From assembly GCF_008711525.1 (NCBI RefSeq), contig NZ_VXKS01000023.1, positions 1-42,314 of the forward strand: 42,314 bases of DNA, in the 5' to 3' direction. The notes under the pieces were generated by a model. The model saw only the letters and a program-made list of their open reading frames with translations, was not told where the DNA came from and ran no database searches. Source of the DNA: Cysteiniphilum sp. JM-1 (lineage in GTDB: Bacteria; Pseudomonadota; Gammaproteobacteria; Francisellales; Francisellaceae). The translations under genes were made by a program, and so were the position numbers. Positions 23,449 to 32,946 of this stretch are shown piece by piece (positions within the stretch are counted from its first letter, which is position 1; the number at the start of each line of letters is the position of its first letter).

Positions 23449-24569
23449 GAGTACAACACCATAATGTTTTCAGGTTCCCATGTCAGGTAAACTGTATCTT
23501 CCCAAGTTGGATGATCGGCATTACGCTCAACGTTGAAATCTGTTGCTGTGATACGTTTGCCGCTTGCACTTTCAACGTGATAAGTTGATAAACCGCCCAT
23601 ATAGGCGATATCTTTAACTTTACCAACGATCGTGTTGACTGGGTGACTTGGGTTGTAATCTTCAGGTGGCGTTTTCGAGATAGATATTTTCTCAGGTCGG
23701 AGTCCAACCCAGATTTGTTGAGCTTCAACACCATCAATGCGGCGATCAAGTTTAAACGAGCACTTGGTTTCATCGGAATCAATGACACTTGAGTCATCAT
23801 TGATCTCACTAATGGCACCCTCAAAAATCGCACTTTTACCAATAAAATTAGCAACAAAGCGCGTTTTAGGGAACTCATAAACCTCTTGTGGAGGACTTAC
23901 TTGCTCAAGCCAACCTTCGGACATAATGCCAATACGTGACGCCATCGTCATTGCTTCTTCTTGATCATGCGTGACCATGATAAAGGTACTACCGGTCTGC
24001 TCTTGGATGTCTACTAGTTCAAACTTCATTTGATCACGTAAGTTCTTATCAAGGGCTGATAATGGCTCATCGAGCAAAATAAGCTTAGGACGCTTTGCCA
24101 AGCAACGTGCTAATGCGGCGCGTTGACGTTGACCGCCAGATAATTGATGTGGTTTACGTTTGGCTAAATGCTCCATCTTAATAATCTTAAGTGCAGATGC
24201 AGTACGTTTGATGATTTCATCTTTGGGTAGCTTATCTTGTTTGAGACCAAACATGATATTTTGCTCAATCGTCATATGTGGGAAAAGTGCATAAGATTGA
24301 AACATCATATTAATCGGGCGATTATACGGTGGGATATTGGTCATATCCACGCCATCAATGAGTATTTTTCCATCAGTTGGCTGTTCAAACCCCGCCAAAA
24401 GTCTAAGCAAAGTACTCTTACCACTGCCTGAGCTACCAAGCAGGGCGAAAAACTCTTTTGGATAAATATCTAAAGAAATGCCATCAACGGCAGTATGACC
24501 ATCATCAAAGCGTTTGACTAAATTACGAATGCTAATGAGTGGTTTCTTATTATTAGTTGTTCTCTCCAT
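23445..24569 (-). CDS. potG: Putrescine ABC transporter ATP-binding protein PotG
   Basis: Cytosolic ATPase of the polyamine importer. Counting from an upstream ATG at 24587, Walker A GSSGSGKST is at 51-59, the Q-loop in MMFQSYALFPHM at about 94-105, LSGGQ at 149-153, and Walker B LILLDE at 169-174. The C-terminal TOBE domain follows from about 290. The run PPYNRPINMMFQSYALFPHM with GLKQDKLPK is PotG-like rather than PotA-like. I prefer the ATG at 24567-24569 (GGGGGA ten bases upstream) over the one at 24587, which has no ribosome binding site. First gene of potGHI. The periplasmic binding protein (potF/potD) is not in the window. Confidence 0.9.
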   Translation of the reverse strand: MERTTNNKKPLISIRNLVKRFDDGHTAVDGISLDIYPKEFFALLGSSGSGKSTLLRLLAGFEQPTDGKILIDGVDMTNIPPYNRPINMMFQSYALFPHMTIEQNIMFGLKQDKLPKDEIIKRTASALKIIKMEHLAKRKPHQLSGGQRQRAALARCLAKRPKLILLDEPLSALDKNLRDQMKFELVDIQEQTGSTFIMVTHDQEEAMTMASRIGIMSEGWLEQVSPPQEVYEFPKTRFVANFIGKSAIFEGAISEINDDSSVIDSDETKCSFKLDRRIDGVEAQQIWVGLRPEKISISKTPPEDYNPSHPVNTIVGKVKDIAYMGGLSTYHVESASGKRITATDFNVERNADHPTWEDTVYLTWEPENIMVLYS

Positions 24570-24663
24570 TGGGCATAAATCCCCCATCTGTTAGTCGCGT
24601 TAAAAAATCAGGCTATAGGATAAAGGGGTTTTTATAAAATGGAAAGCAAAAATATATAGTAGG

Positions 24664-24680
24664 GGCGTATTGAATACGCC
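24664..24680. repeat. Short palindrome between the efflux pump and potG (REP-like or terminator)
   Basis: ggcgta (24664-24669) and tacgcc (24675-24680) form a six-base stem with a five-base loop, flanked by TAGGGG. It lies just behind the efflux-pump stop codon. The GTAGGGGCG.AT...ATACGCC pattern resembles widespread dispersed palindromes. On the minus strand the stem is followed only by a broken T-tract, so termination is possible but weak. Confidence 0.4.
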
Positions 24681-24690
24681 TAATGAGAAA

Positions 24691-27600
24691 TTATTCTAAA
24701 TGATGATTTTTATTAATTTGTGCGATGATCTTATCTTCTTCTTTCCAGCGCTCAATGAGTGCACGACGATCTTTGGCAAGATACGTGTAAACAACAGGTA
24801 CAACAAAAAGGGTGAAAAGCGTACCAATTGTCATACCAGATGCAATAACAATACCGATAGATTGGCGACTAACAGCTCCAGCTCCTGTAGCGAGCACCAA
24901 TGGTATAACACCAACAACCATTGCAGCCGTTGTCATAAGAATGGGGCGCAGGCGAAGGGCAGCTGATTTTAAAATCGCCTCAACTTTATCATAGCCTTCT
25001 TCTTGCAGTTTATTGGCAAACTCCACCAACAAAATACCATGCTTACTAATCAGACCAATCAAGGTAATCAAACCAACTTGCGTGTAGATGTTGATTGAGG
25101 CATAACCTAAGTTAAATAGTTGCCCTAGATACAGCGGAATTAACGCGCCACAAATTGACATCGGTACACTGATTAAGATAATCAATGGGTCTCTGAAGCT
25201 TTCAAACTGAGCTGCAAGCATCAAGAAGATCACAATCAGGGCGAATAAGAAAGCAACTGCCATTTGGCTGCTATTTTCTAAGAACTGACGTGCAGAACCT
25301 GCGTAGTCATGCGTATAACCTTGTGGCAGTTCTGTTTTAGCAAGATTTTGCATATATTCAATCGCTTGACCTTGACTAATGCCTGGTGTGGTTACCGCGT
25401 TAATGGTCGCTGAGTTTAGCTGTTGGAAACGGTTTAAACTCAGTGGTACACTTTGCGTTTTAAATGTCACAATAGCTGAAAGTGGCACGAGCTTACCACT
25501 GGCTGTGGTAATGCGGATTTGTCCAAGCTGTTCTTTGGTCAACTTCAAATCATCCGCAAGCTCAGGAATAACCTGATAGCTGTAACCAAGCATACTAAAG
25601 TAGTTAACGTAACCTCCTGAGTAAGCATAACCAAGTGCTTGAGCAATTTGCTGCATGCTAATACCCAAGGAAGCTGCTTTTTCACGATCAATTTGTACAA
25701 TCATTTGAGGATTATCAAATTGTAGATCACTTTGAGCAAAGACAAACAACCCGCTTGACATCATTTTGTTGATGACATCATTAGCAATGGCGTAAATTCC
25801 AGGATAGCTATTAACGGATTGGATGACAAACTGCATCGGTGGACCAAATGAAATACCTGGTAACGACGGCATTTCAAAGGTATAAATCTGAGAACCTGCG
25901 ACGTTATTGACAAGGTTTTGCAGTACCGGTTTGATTGCCATTTGTGTTTCTTTGCGCTCACTCCATGGTTTTAATACCACGCCGCCAAAGCTGTTATTAC
26001 TTTGCGGATAGCCGTTGACAACGAATGTTGATTCAACACCTGGTAAGCTTTGCATGTCTTTATAAAGCGCTGGTGCAAAAGTATTTAAATAGTGAATGTT
26101 AGCAGGAGAAGGGGCAGTTCCTTGGATACCAATAAAGGCCTGATCTTCTGTTGGTGCAAGCTCTGATTTCGTGCCCATAAATAATGAATAACAGCTGATT
26201 AAGACGACTGCACCAAATAAAATCACGACGATGCGCACGCTCATCACAAGACGTAGGGCACGCTCATAAGCATTTTTAAGTTTTTCAAATAGCTTATCAA
26301 TAAACTTAACTGTTTTTGCCTCAGTAATTGATTTAGAAAGGACTTTTGAACAGAGCATTGGTGAGAATGTATAGGCAACAATCCCAGAGATAACCACTGC
26401 TCCTGCCAATGAGTAGGCGAATTCAGTAAATAATATCCCTGTTAAGCCACCCATCATCCCAATCGGTAAGTAAACGGCAACAAGGGTTAATGTCATTAAG
26501 ATCACAGGGTTGGCAATTTCTCTGGCACCTTGAATAGCTGCTTCAAAAGGGGTTGCTCCTTCTTCGATGTGTCGGTAAATGTTCTCAAGCACAACAATCG
26601 CATCATCGACCACGAGCCCAATAGCAAGTACCATCGATAACAGGGTTAATAAGTTGATTGAGAAGCCCATAAGAAACATTAATAAGAATGAACCAATCAT
26701 CGATAATGGAATAGCAACCACTGGGATAATAACGGATCGAAAAGAACCAATAAATAAGAATAAAACAACGGTTACAATAATCACCGCTTCAATCAGTGTT
26801 TTTACTACGTCCTCAATAGATGCTTTAATGTAAGTGGTGTTGTTGTAGACAATATTCATGTTCAAACCAGTGGGTAGACTGGATTTGATACTTGGCAAGT
26901 CCTTCATGATATTATCAACGACAGTGAGGACGTTAGCATCAGAGGCGGCGACGACACCTGCAAAAACGCCATATTTACCATTGAAGCTTACATTGGCACT
27001 ATAGGTTTGAGCACCTAATTCAACCGTCGCAACATCACCTAATCGAACGAGATTGCCATTTTCATTTTTAACTACCAATTGTTTATACGTTTGTGCATTA
27101 TCAAGGTTGGTGGTTGGGTTTAAGGTGACATTAAAATAAGGACCTTTGATTTGTCCGCCAGCAGCAATCAAACTATTGGCTTGTAATGCATTGGCGATAT
27201 CATCAGGGGTGACATTAAAACGTGCCATTTTGTCATAGTTTAACCAAACACGCATAGCATAATCTTTTTGCCCCCAAATGATCACATTGGAAATGCCGCC
27301 TAAAGATTGTAGCTTAGGGGTTAGCTGGTTTTTGATATAAGCTGTAATTTCTTGTTCATTTAAGGCATCACTGGTAAAGCCTAAAATGAGTGATGGAAAT
27401 GAGTTACCTGATTGCATGTCAATTGCGGGTGATTGCGCTCCACTTGGCATGACGTTTTGTACGGCATTGACTTTTTGTACCACTTGGCTAAGTACATTAT
27501 TAGGATCAGCACCTAATTTTACGTTAATCGTTAGTGTACTTAAACCCAATACGCTTTGCGATGTCATGTAATCAATACCGTCAGCTGCACCAACGGATTG

Positions 27601-27804
27601 CTCCAGTGGTGTTGTGATAAACCCTTGAATAATCTCAGGATTAGCGCCAGGATAAGCGGTTGTTACAATAATTGTCGCATTGTTCATATATGGGTACTGG
27701 CGTACCTGCAAGGTGAATGCGGTCCCTATCCCAGCAACGAGTATCAGTAAGCTGATCACCGTTGATAGCACAGGCCGTTTTATAAAGATATCAATAAAAT
27801 GCAT
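24691..27804 (-). CDS. RND multidrug efflux pump inner-membrane transporter (AcrB/HAE-1 type)
   Basis: Proton-driven drug exporter of the inner membrane, 1037 residues, the normal HAE-1 length. The N-terminus FIKRPVLSTVISLLILVAGI is the usual first helix. The porter domain follows (YPGANPEIIQGFITTPLEQSV). In helix 4 the proton-relay pair Asp400-Asp401 sits in GLVVDDAIVVLENIYRH, and the second half repeats the layout (AAQFESFRDPLIIL, GLISKHGILLVEFAN, ALRLRPILMT). The specificity-determining pockets cannot be read by eye. The adaptor lies 11 bases upstream in the same operon. No outer-membrane factor (TolC/OprM) or regulator is adjacent, so it probably uses a TolC encoded elsewhere. Confidence 0.93.
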   Translation of the reverse strand: MHFIDIFIKRPVLSTVISLLILVAGIGTAFTLQVRQYPYMNNATIIVTTAYPGANPEIIQGFITTPLEQSVGAADGIDYMTSQSVLGLSTLTINVKLGADPNNVLSQVVQKVNAVQNVMPSGAQSPAIDMQSGNSFPSLILGFTSDALNEQEITAYIKNQLTPKLQSLGGISNVIIWGQKDYAMRVWLNYDKMARFNVTPDDIANALQANSLIAAGGQIKGPYFNVTLNPTTNLDNAQTYKQLVVKNENGNLVRLGDVATVELGAQTYSANVSFNGKYGVFAGVVAASDANVLTVVDNIMKDLPSIKSSLPTGLNMNIVYNNTTYIKASIEDVVKTLIEAVIIVTVVLFLFIGSFRSVIIPVVAIPLSMIGSFLLMFLMGFSINLLTLLSMVLAIGLVVDDAIVVLENIYRHIEEGATPFEAAIQGAREIANPVILMTLTLVAVYLPIGMMGGLTGILFTEFAYSLAGAVVISGIVAYTFSPMLCSKVLSKSITEAKTVKFIDKLFEKLKNAYERALRLVMSVRIVVILFGAVVLISCYSLFMGTKSELAPTEDQAFIGIQGTAPSPANIHYLNTFAPALYKDMQSLPGVESTFVVNGYPQSNNSFGGVVLKPWSERKETQMAIKPVLQNLVNNVAGSQIYTFEMPSLPGISFGPPMQFVIQSVNSYPGIYAIANDVINKMMSSGLFVFAQSDLQFDNPQMIVQIDREKAASLGISMQQIAQALGYAYSGGYVNYFSMLGYSYQVIPELADDLKLTKEQLGQIRITTASGKLVPLSAIVTFKTQSVPLSLNRFQQLNSATINAVTTPGISQGQAIEYMQNLAKTELPQGYTHDYAGSARQFLENSSQMAVAFLFALIVIFLMLAAQFESFRDPLIILISVPMSICGALIPLYLGQLFNLGYASINIYTQVGLITLIGLISKHGILLVEFANKLQEEGYDKVEAILKSAALRLRPILMTTAAMVVGVIPLVLATGAGAVSRQSIGIVIASGMTIGTLFTLFVVPVVYTYLAKDRRALIERWKEEDKIIAQINKNHHLE

Positions 27805-27815
27805 ATGCCGTTTTC

Positions 27816-29021
27816 CTATGGGTTGTTTTTGAAGTCAACGTCATTATTGATAACAACACTAACACCGTTTTGCAGTTTGTTTTGACCAGAGGTCGCCACC
27901 ATGTCACCAGCTTTAATGCCTTCAACGATGACTTTATTGTCATTAGTCATAGTGGTTTTCACTGGAACCTGCTTGGCTATGTATTGCTGTTTACCTGTTG
28001 ATACTAACTGGACTTGACCATCTTTCATAGCGCTGTATTCAGACATCACAGGTTGACCATCTTTTGAATCAGGTTCAAGTACATAAACTGTTTCACCATA
28101 TAGGGTATAGCTTACGGCATTGCGCGGGATAATGATGGTGTTTGGAATTGGTGGCAAAATTAAACTGACATCAAGGAACATACCAGGGTAGATCAAATGT
28201 TGTTGATCCTTGTTATCAAAGGTTGCTTGAATATTAAGTGCTCTGTTATCACTGGTGATTTGTGAGTTAATAGCAGTGATTTTTGCCTTGAAAGTAACAC
28301 CTGGATAGGAGTCAGAAGTAAACTCAATGTCACCGCCAACTTTAACATTGCTAAAGTTATTTTGTGGAATACTAAAATCTATGTAAATCGGTGATATTTC
28401 AGTTAGCGTTGCTGCACTGTTGCCAGCACTGAAGTATTGACCTAGGCTAATTTGACGCAAGCCAATCTTACCATCAAACGGTGCTTTTACCGTGCGATAG
28501 TTGATATCAGCTTGAATCGATTCAACATTGGCAAGATTGGCATCATATTGTGCCTTTGATTGATCTGCCGTTTGTTGTGAGACGGCTTGCTGTTTTAAAA
28601 GATCAGCATCACGTTGGTAGGTGATTCTAGCAAGTTCCAAATCAGCTTGAGCTTGCTTTAGTTGTGCTTGTAACTGTTGCGTATCAAGTGTGAATAACAC
28701 ATCACCTTTTTTAACCATTTGTCCGGATTCAAACGAGATGGTTGATACCAAGCCTGAAGCTTGAGCGGTAACATTGACATTTTGGATGGCGACAGCTTCA
28801 CCAATGGTTTTAACACTTGGGTACCACGTTTCAGATTTAGCATCAGTAGCAGTGACTTCAGGTGCTTGCATTTTCCAAGTTGCCATGGCTGAAGCCTTTT
28901 TACCGTTGACAAAACTGGCAAAGCCAAAGATGCCGCCAAAAATAACGACAAGAATGGCAATGACGATGATAAAAGCTTTAATAAGCTTTTTCTTAGGTGC
29001 TTTTAGGGAGAGTTCAGCCAT
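27816..29021 (-). CDS. RND efflux periplasmic adaptor subunit (AcrA/MexA type)
   Basis: Membrane-fusion protein of 401 residues that bridges the RND pump and an outer-membrane channel. The N-terminal membrane anchor spans about 14-36 with no lipobox, so it is a transmembrane-anchored adaptor. Next come a lipoyl-like half (VTAQASGLVSTISFESGQMVKKGDVLFTLD, in pieces at about 80-112), a coiled-coil hairpin rich in Gln/Ala/Lys (about 112-160) and a beta-barrel domain (KAPFDGKIGLRQISLGQYF onward). AAGGATAAATC precedes the ATG. It starts three bases after the dsbB stop codon. Confidence 0.92.
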   Translation of the reverse strand: MAELSLKAPKKKLIKAFIIVIAILVVIFGGIFGFASFVNGKKASAMATWKMQAPEVTATDAKSETWYPSVKTIGEAVAIQNVNVTAQASGLVSTISFESGQMVKKGDVLFTLDTQQLQAQLKQAQADLELARITYQRDADLLKQQAVSQQTADQSKAQYDANLANVESIQADINYRTVKAPFDGKIGLRQISLGQYFSAGNSAATLTEISPIYIDFSIPQNNFSNVKVGGDIEFTSDSYPGVTFKAKITAINSQITSDNRALNIQATFDNKDQQHLIYPGMFLDVSLILPPIPNTIIIPRNAVSYTLYGETVYVLEPDSKDGQPVMSEYSAMKDGQVQLVSTGKQQYIAKQVPVKTTMTNDNKVIVEGIKAGDMVATSGQNKLQNGVSVVINNDVDFKNNP

Positions 29022-29024
29022 GAT

Positions 29025-29558
29025 TTATCCTTCTGTTTTCATATTTGTTGTTTTATTTATTAAATTGCGATGGTTATAAAATAGAAACTGCCAAAAATGT
29101 AGCGTACTAAGTACGATAAAGATAATAAAACTATAACTTGCCATGCTTAAGCCAAACAGTTGCCAGTCAACTTGTGAGCAATCAGGTCCACTTGTGAAAA
29201 GTGACTTTAAGAAGTCCAAAAAAGGTAGATTTTGAAATAAACTATCGACACCCGCCTCACAGCTACCGATATATTCGCTTGGATTTATCTGCATCCAAAC
29301 TTGTTTCAAGGCAACCAATGCACCAAGTAGTGCGATGATGCCAAGGATAAAACTATAAATACGCACCCCTTTTATTTTAGGTTTATGGATAAGGGCTACA
29401 AGAGAGAGGATACTAATCAATAAAATAGCAAATTGTTGTAGTAAACACATCGGACAAGGTTTTAAACCCGTTAGCTCAAAATAGATAATGCCAGCAATCA
29501 CCAAAAGACCAATGATAAATGTTTTTAAATAGATTTGCGGGCTTTTAAATCCGTGCAT
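29025..29558 (-). CDS. dsbB: Disulfide bond formation protein DsbB
   Basis: Inner-membrane quinone-linked thiol oxidase that reoxidises DsbA. With the ATG at 29556-29558 (AAGGA seven bases upstream) it has 177 residues, matching E. coli DsbB (176); a TTG 21 bases earlier is not needed. The first periplasmic loop carries Cys35-Pro-Met-Cys38 in GLKPCPMCLLQQ. The second pair is Cys100 and Cys127 in the long second loop. Four membrane segments are evident. DsbA is not near. Only three bases separate it from the efflux adaptor gene, so dsbB heads the efflux operon. Confidence 0.94.
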   Translation of the reverse strand: MHGFKSPQIYLKTFIIGLLVIAGIIYFELTGLKPCPMCLLQQFAILLISILSLVALIHKPKIKGVRIYSFILGIIALLGALVALKQVWMQINPSEYIGSCEAGVDSLFQNLPFLDFLKSLFTSGPDCSQVDWQLFGLSMASYSFIIFIVLSTLHFWQFLFYNHRNLINKTTNMKTEG

Positions 29559-29875
29559 ATTGATTTCCTTTAATCTCAAATTGCTTTATGCGTTTAACCA
29601 TTATAGAGCAAAAAGCATTGAAGTCATTATTTAGCATAGTAGATGCTAGCTGAAAGTAGTGATGAATAGTCGTAAAAATACTAAAATTACACGATTTTGA
29701 CAAAGTATTTATGTAATCAGTATCTTGTTGTATCGTTGGCACATGGCAAATTTTGTTGATCATTAATCGTTATACTGTCTTGTAAAACCCAAAATTAGAA
29801 CAGGTGTTCATTTTAACGAGAGTTTGCAGTAAATCCAACAGGTCTTGTGCTTTTTTATATCGAATTACGTTAATG
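29559..29875. other. 317-base intergenic region between dsbB and the MFS gene
   Basis: Holds the likely dsbB-operon promoter (29675-29703). No RNA gene, clear hairpin terminator or convincing ORF was found in the rest. A 72-codon frame on the minus strand spans part of it, but has no ribosome binding site and non-protein-like composition. Confidence 0.5.
29675..29703 (-). promoter_or_regulatory. Candidate sigma-70 promoter for the dsbB-efflux operon
   Basis: On the minus strand TTGTCA (29703-29698), a 17-base spacer, and TATTTT (29680-29675). The -35 box matches consensus in five of six positions and the -10 in four. It would give a leader of about 110 bases before dsbB. Confidence 0.4.
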
Positions 29876-31147
29876 TTACGAAACGTGTGCAAGTAATGTT
29901 GATTTTGAGATGGGTTTCATTTTGAAAGAGAGTGCCAAACAAATACAGAACAAGACGATAATCAGTATAAATATGCGTTGATAGATTTCAGCTGGATAGA
30001 TATGTGTGCTTTGCATTTGATTGCTACTGACTAGATGAATCAAAATGCCGACAAGTTGAATGCATATTGCGCCTAATAACACTGAGAACATATTAGTAAT
30101 ACCAAGTGCTATGCCTGAGTATTGGCGTGGTACCAAAAGGGCTGAACGGTTATAAGAAGGAATGATTCCAGCATTACAAATCCCATAACAAAAATAAATT
30201 ATCTGTAATTCAAGTAGCGATAATCCAGGAATATAAATAATCACAATCATTAAGATAAGACAAAGCAAAGCGGATAAACGCATCAATTGCAGTGCGTTGC
30301 AAATACTATTTAAAAAACCAAACAAAGGGCAACCAAACACCATGCCAATAAAAATAAGACTGGTGGTAAAGGCGGCATCTGTGTGCGGCAACCCTCTGAA
30401 ACTCGCAGTAAATGACGCGCCCCACATCTCGGCAAAAACGGTTGTTGGTCCATATAGGCAACCAATAAACAGGCAGTTTAGCCATAGTGCTTTATTCTTT
30501 ATCACTTCTTTAATGCCTTGGGATATTTTGCTGCTATTGTTAATCGCTGCAAACGGTTGGTTCGTTACACTGTGTTTGCTCATCCAAAGCATAAGAAAAC
30601 CGATGATGAAAAATAATATCGCAAAACTAAGCATCGCGACCTCAACACCAACATGATGCACATAAATACTCATTGGCGCTTCACCAACGGCAGCGCCAAG
30701 CATGCCCATGGCTTGAGTGATGCCAGTGAGCATGGCAAAGATGCTCGGTGTGAAGAGGTTAATCGCTAAACGCAGTGTGCCGACAAACGCAAATGCACCA
30801 CAAAAACCCATGAGCATACGTGCAACAATGGCAAGTGTTAAGCTATTGGCTAGAGCAAAAATAATACAAGCAATACCAGTGATAAAAGCAGCTAGCATCA
30901 TCACTTTTTTAGGACCGAATTTATCGGTAATCATACCAACAGGGATTTGCATGAGAATGTATGGATAATAGAAAAAGGCAGATAAAGCACCAAGCCCCGC
31001 GGCAGTTACTGAGAACTTGTCGGAAAGCTCAGGCAGCATGACACTAGGGGAGACGCGCAAGAAATACTCGCAAAAGAAAAAAAATGCACCCAAAAACCAG
31101 ATGAATAAACTTAAATGTACTTTATTGGTTGTTATTGTCGCTTTCAA
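29876..31147 (-). CDS. Major facilitator superfamily transporter
   Basis: A 423-residue inner-membrane transporter with about 12 hydrophobic helices. The loop 2-3 motif reads GMITDKFGPKKVMMLA, the classical MFS motif A variant. A hydrophilic central loop lies at about 192-220 (HSVTNQPFAAINNSSKISQG). The sequence resembles the anion/metabolite-type MFS proteins common in Legionella and Coxiella relatives, but substrate cannot be assigned. The frame can only begin at a TTG (31145-31147): stops lie just upstream, and the next Met is at residue 37, inside the first membrane region. No clear Shine-Dalgarno, so translation may be weak. Confidence 0.85.
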   Translation of the reverse strand: MKATITTNKVHLSLFIWFLGAFFFFCEYFLRVSPSVMLPELSDKFSVTAAGLGALSAFFYYPYILMQIPVGMITDKFGPKKVMMLAAFITGIACIIFALANSLTLAIVARMLMGFCGAFAFVGTLRLAINLFTPSIFAMLTGITQAMGMLGAAVGEAPMSIYVHHVGVEVAMLSFAILFFIIGFLMLWMSKHSVTNQPFAAINNSSKISQGIKEVIKNKALWLNCLFIGCLYGPTTVFAEMWGASFTASFRGLPHTDAAFTTSLIFIGMVFGCPLFGFLNSICNALQLMRLSALLCLILMIVIIYIPGLSLLELQIIYFCYGICNAGIIPSYNRSALLVPRQYSGIALGITNMFSVLLGAICIQLVGILIHLVSSNQMQSTHIYPAEIYQRIFILIIVLFCICLALSFKMKPISKSTLLAHVS

Positions 31148-31234
31148 AGTTCATCAGGGTTTTTAATAAACGAAAAAGCATTATGACTTTGAGTTAAAGC
31201 GATTGCAATGCGCAAATGCTAAATAATTTTGCAC

Positions 31235-31305
31235 AAAATGTAATGAATTTAAACTGGTTGTTTTTCTGCGGTTTCAAGTGCTGATTTAAGATCAAATAGT
31301 GTAGT
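31235..31305 (-). pseudogene. Displaced, diverged copy of the mutS 3' end
   Basis: This 71-base segment aligns without gaps to 33092-33162, the last 57 bases of mutS plus 14 bases past its stop, with 63 identities. All eight differences are transitions. In the mutS frame it still reads [18 protein letters not shown] followed by TAA, against ...KQLV in the intact gene, so most changes are silent. Homology stops sharply at 31305/33162. It lies on the far side of the AAA-ATPase/nuclease gene and points the same way as mutS. Best explained as the old mutS tail, separated from the gene by an insertion that brought its own tail. Confidence 0.85.
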
Positions 31306-31362
31306 GCGATTCGCCTTGGTATATAGCCATCACAAAGCAATTTACAGCATCTCTGCACAGAA

Positions 31363-32946
31363 CTAATTCTCATTATTTAAAAACGGTTCAACCACAAAAC
31401 CATTGACTGCGCGAGTATTCTGATCAAAGGAAATCCCGACTTGATAAATCGGAAAACCTAAATGCAAAAATTTATGGGCGTAGTTTTTGTCAATAATTTG
31501 TTGTAATGCGTCTTTAGAGAGATCTTTATCATTAGCGACTTTAAGCTCAAGAATAATGACCTTGTAATCAGGGATCACAATCGATATATCAATGCGCCCA
31601 ATTGCGGTGGAGTCTTCAGCTACCACATCATAACCAAGTGCGGTTAGATAACTATAGATCACTGTGCAATAAAAACCTTCATAATCTTGAATGGGGTTAT
31701 TGCGATACCATTCATTAGGGATAGAGGCGTACAGGGCGACCACACAATCATAAAACATTTGCCAATCATCAGACAGTAAACTGTCACTTAGGCGGCTAGT
31801 GTTAACCGCATTGGCGTGCGAGTTTGTGCCAATGAGCGAGACACAATTATTGAAAGCGGCTTTGACCTCGAGATTAGGGTACTTCAGGCGATAACCGATT
31901 TGCATGCCAATGTTTATTTTTTCTTTGATGGTCAAGTATCCTGCTTGAAATAGCAATGCTTCAAGTGGGATATTTTTTACATCAATGCTGTCAATAAAGC
32001 GCGCTTGTACTTGATAGTTTTCAAAGTCAGGGACGCGATAGCGATGCTTTTGCAGCAGTTGGATTAAAAATGAGGGAGTCCCCGTTTGAAACCAATAATC
32101 GCGGTACTCATATTGATTACGGATAAAGAGTAAGATGTCATAAGGATTATAAACCTTTTGCTGCGCATGACCGCCAAAGTTATAGCCGTTATACCATTTT
32201 TTAAGCTTGTCTTTGTCAACATCGATTAAATAGTCTTGAAATGCAGATTCAAGCTCACTTTGTGTATAACCACAGATATCTGCATAAGGTTGCATTAAAC
32301 TAATATCTTCAAGATTATTAAGACCTGAGAATAAACTGACTTTAGAGAATCGGGTTACTCCTGTGAGCAAAACAAACTTTAAGTGCACATCATTATCCTT
32401 AATAACACTATAAAGCCCCTTTAATATTTCACGATTACGTATTGCTGCGTGCTCATCGGTGATGACATCTAAAATTGGTTTGTCGTATTCATCGACAAGT
32501 AAGACAACAGGTTGATTGTATTTTTCATGTAATGCTCTAATGAGATAATGCAGTTGAGCACCATAATCTCGTTTGGGAAGTGAGAGATCATGTGCCTTTG
32601 CATGCTCTTCTAAGGTGAGTTCAATAATATCTAATGTCGCTCTTTCGCTATTGTAAGCACTCGAGCCTCCAAAGCTTAGATGAATAACAGGGTAAGTGGT
32701 ATCCCAATCCCAATTAGTCTCTGCAAAGGTGTCTTTAAATAGCGCTCTATTACCTAGAAAAAGCTGTTTTAACGTATCAAGGGTTAAGCTTTTGCCAAAG
32801 CGTCTAGGACGTGATAAAAAGAAGTACCGCCCTGAGTTAATCATCTGTAATAAATGTCGAGTTTTATCAACATAGATGGCATTTCTTGCTCTAATTTGAG
32901 TAAGAGTAGAATCACCGATGGGGAGATTTTTTTGTGCTTCATTCAT
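31363..32946 (-). CDS. AAA-ATPase-like / PD-(D/E)XK nuclease protein (DUF1703 type)
   Basis: About 527 residues from the ATG at 32944-32946; a GTG at 32964 would add six. The N-terminal AAA-ATPase-like domain has the family start LPIGDSTLTQIRARNAIYVDKT. Numbered from the GTG, the P-loop variant SRPRRFGKS is at 51-59 and Walker B VLLVDEYDKP at 154-163. The C-terminal PD-(D/E)XK domain has Asp459, Glu473-x-Lys475 (IILELK) and Gln488/489, all intact. This family is widespread in variable copy number, often in mobile regions; its function is unknown, though ATP-driven DNA or RNA cleavage is expected. The gene lies alone between mutS and a displaced copy of the mutS tail, a strong hint of recent insertion. 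Confidence 0.88.
   Translation of the reverse strand: MNEAQKNLPIGDSTLTQIRARNAIYVDKTRHLLQMINSGRYFFLSRPRRFGKSLTLDTLKQLFLGNRALFKDTFAETNWDWDTTYPVIHLSFGGSSAYNSERATLDIIELTLEEHAKAHDLSLPKRDYGAQLHYLIRALHEKYNQPVVLLVDEYDKPILDVITDEHAAIRNREILKGLYSVIKDNDVHLKFVLLTGVTRFSKVSLFSGLNNLEDISLMQPYADICGYTQSELESAFQDYLIDVDKDKLKKWYNGYNFGGHAQQKVYNPYDILLFIRNQYEYRDYWFQTGTPSFLIQLLQKHRYRVPDFENYQVQARFIDSIDVKNIPLEALLFQAGYLTIKEKINIGMQIGYRLKYPNLEVKAAFNNCVSLIGTNSHANAVNTSRLSDSLLSDDWQMFYDCVVALYASIPNEWYRNNPIQDYEGFYCTVIYSYLTALGYDVVAEDSTAIGRIDISIVIPDYKVIILELKVANDKDLSKDALQQIIDKNYAHKFLHLGFPIYQVGISFDQNTRAVNGFVVEPFLNNEN

Noticed and set aside
29545-29763. 72-codon minus-strand frame before dsbB
   Set aside because: Poor protein-like composition, no ribosome binding site, and it covers the likely dsbB promoter.
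31328-31354. Firm repeat pair with 4003-4029
   Set aside because: About 21 of 27 matches in AT-rich DNA is too weak to list as a repeat family member by itself; kept only as a hint.
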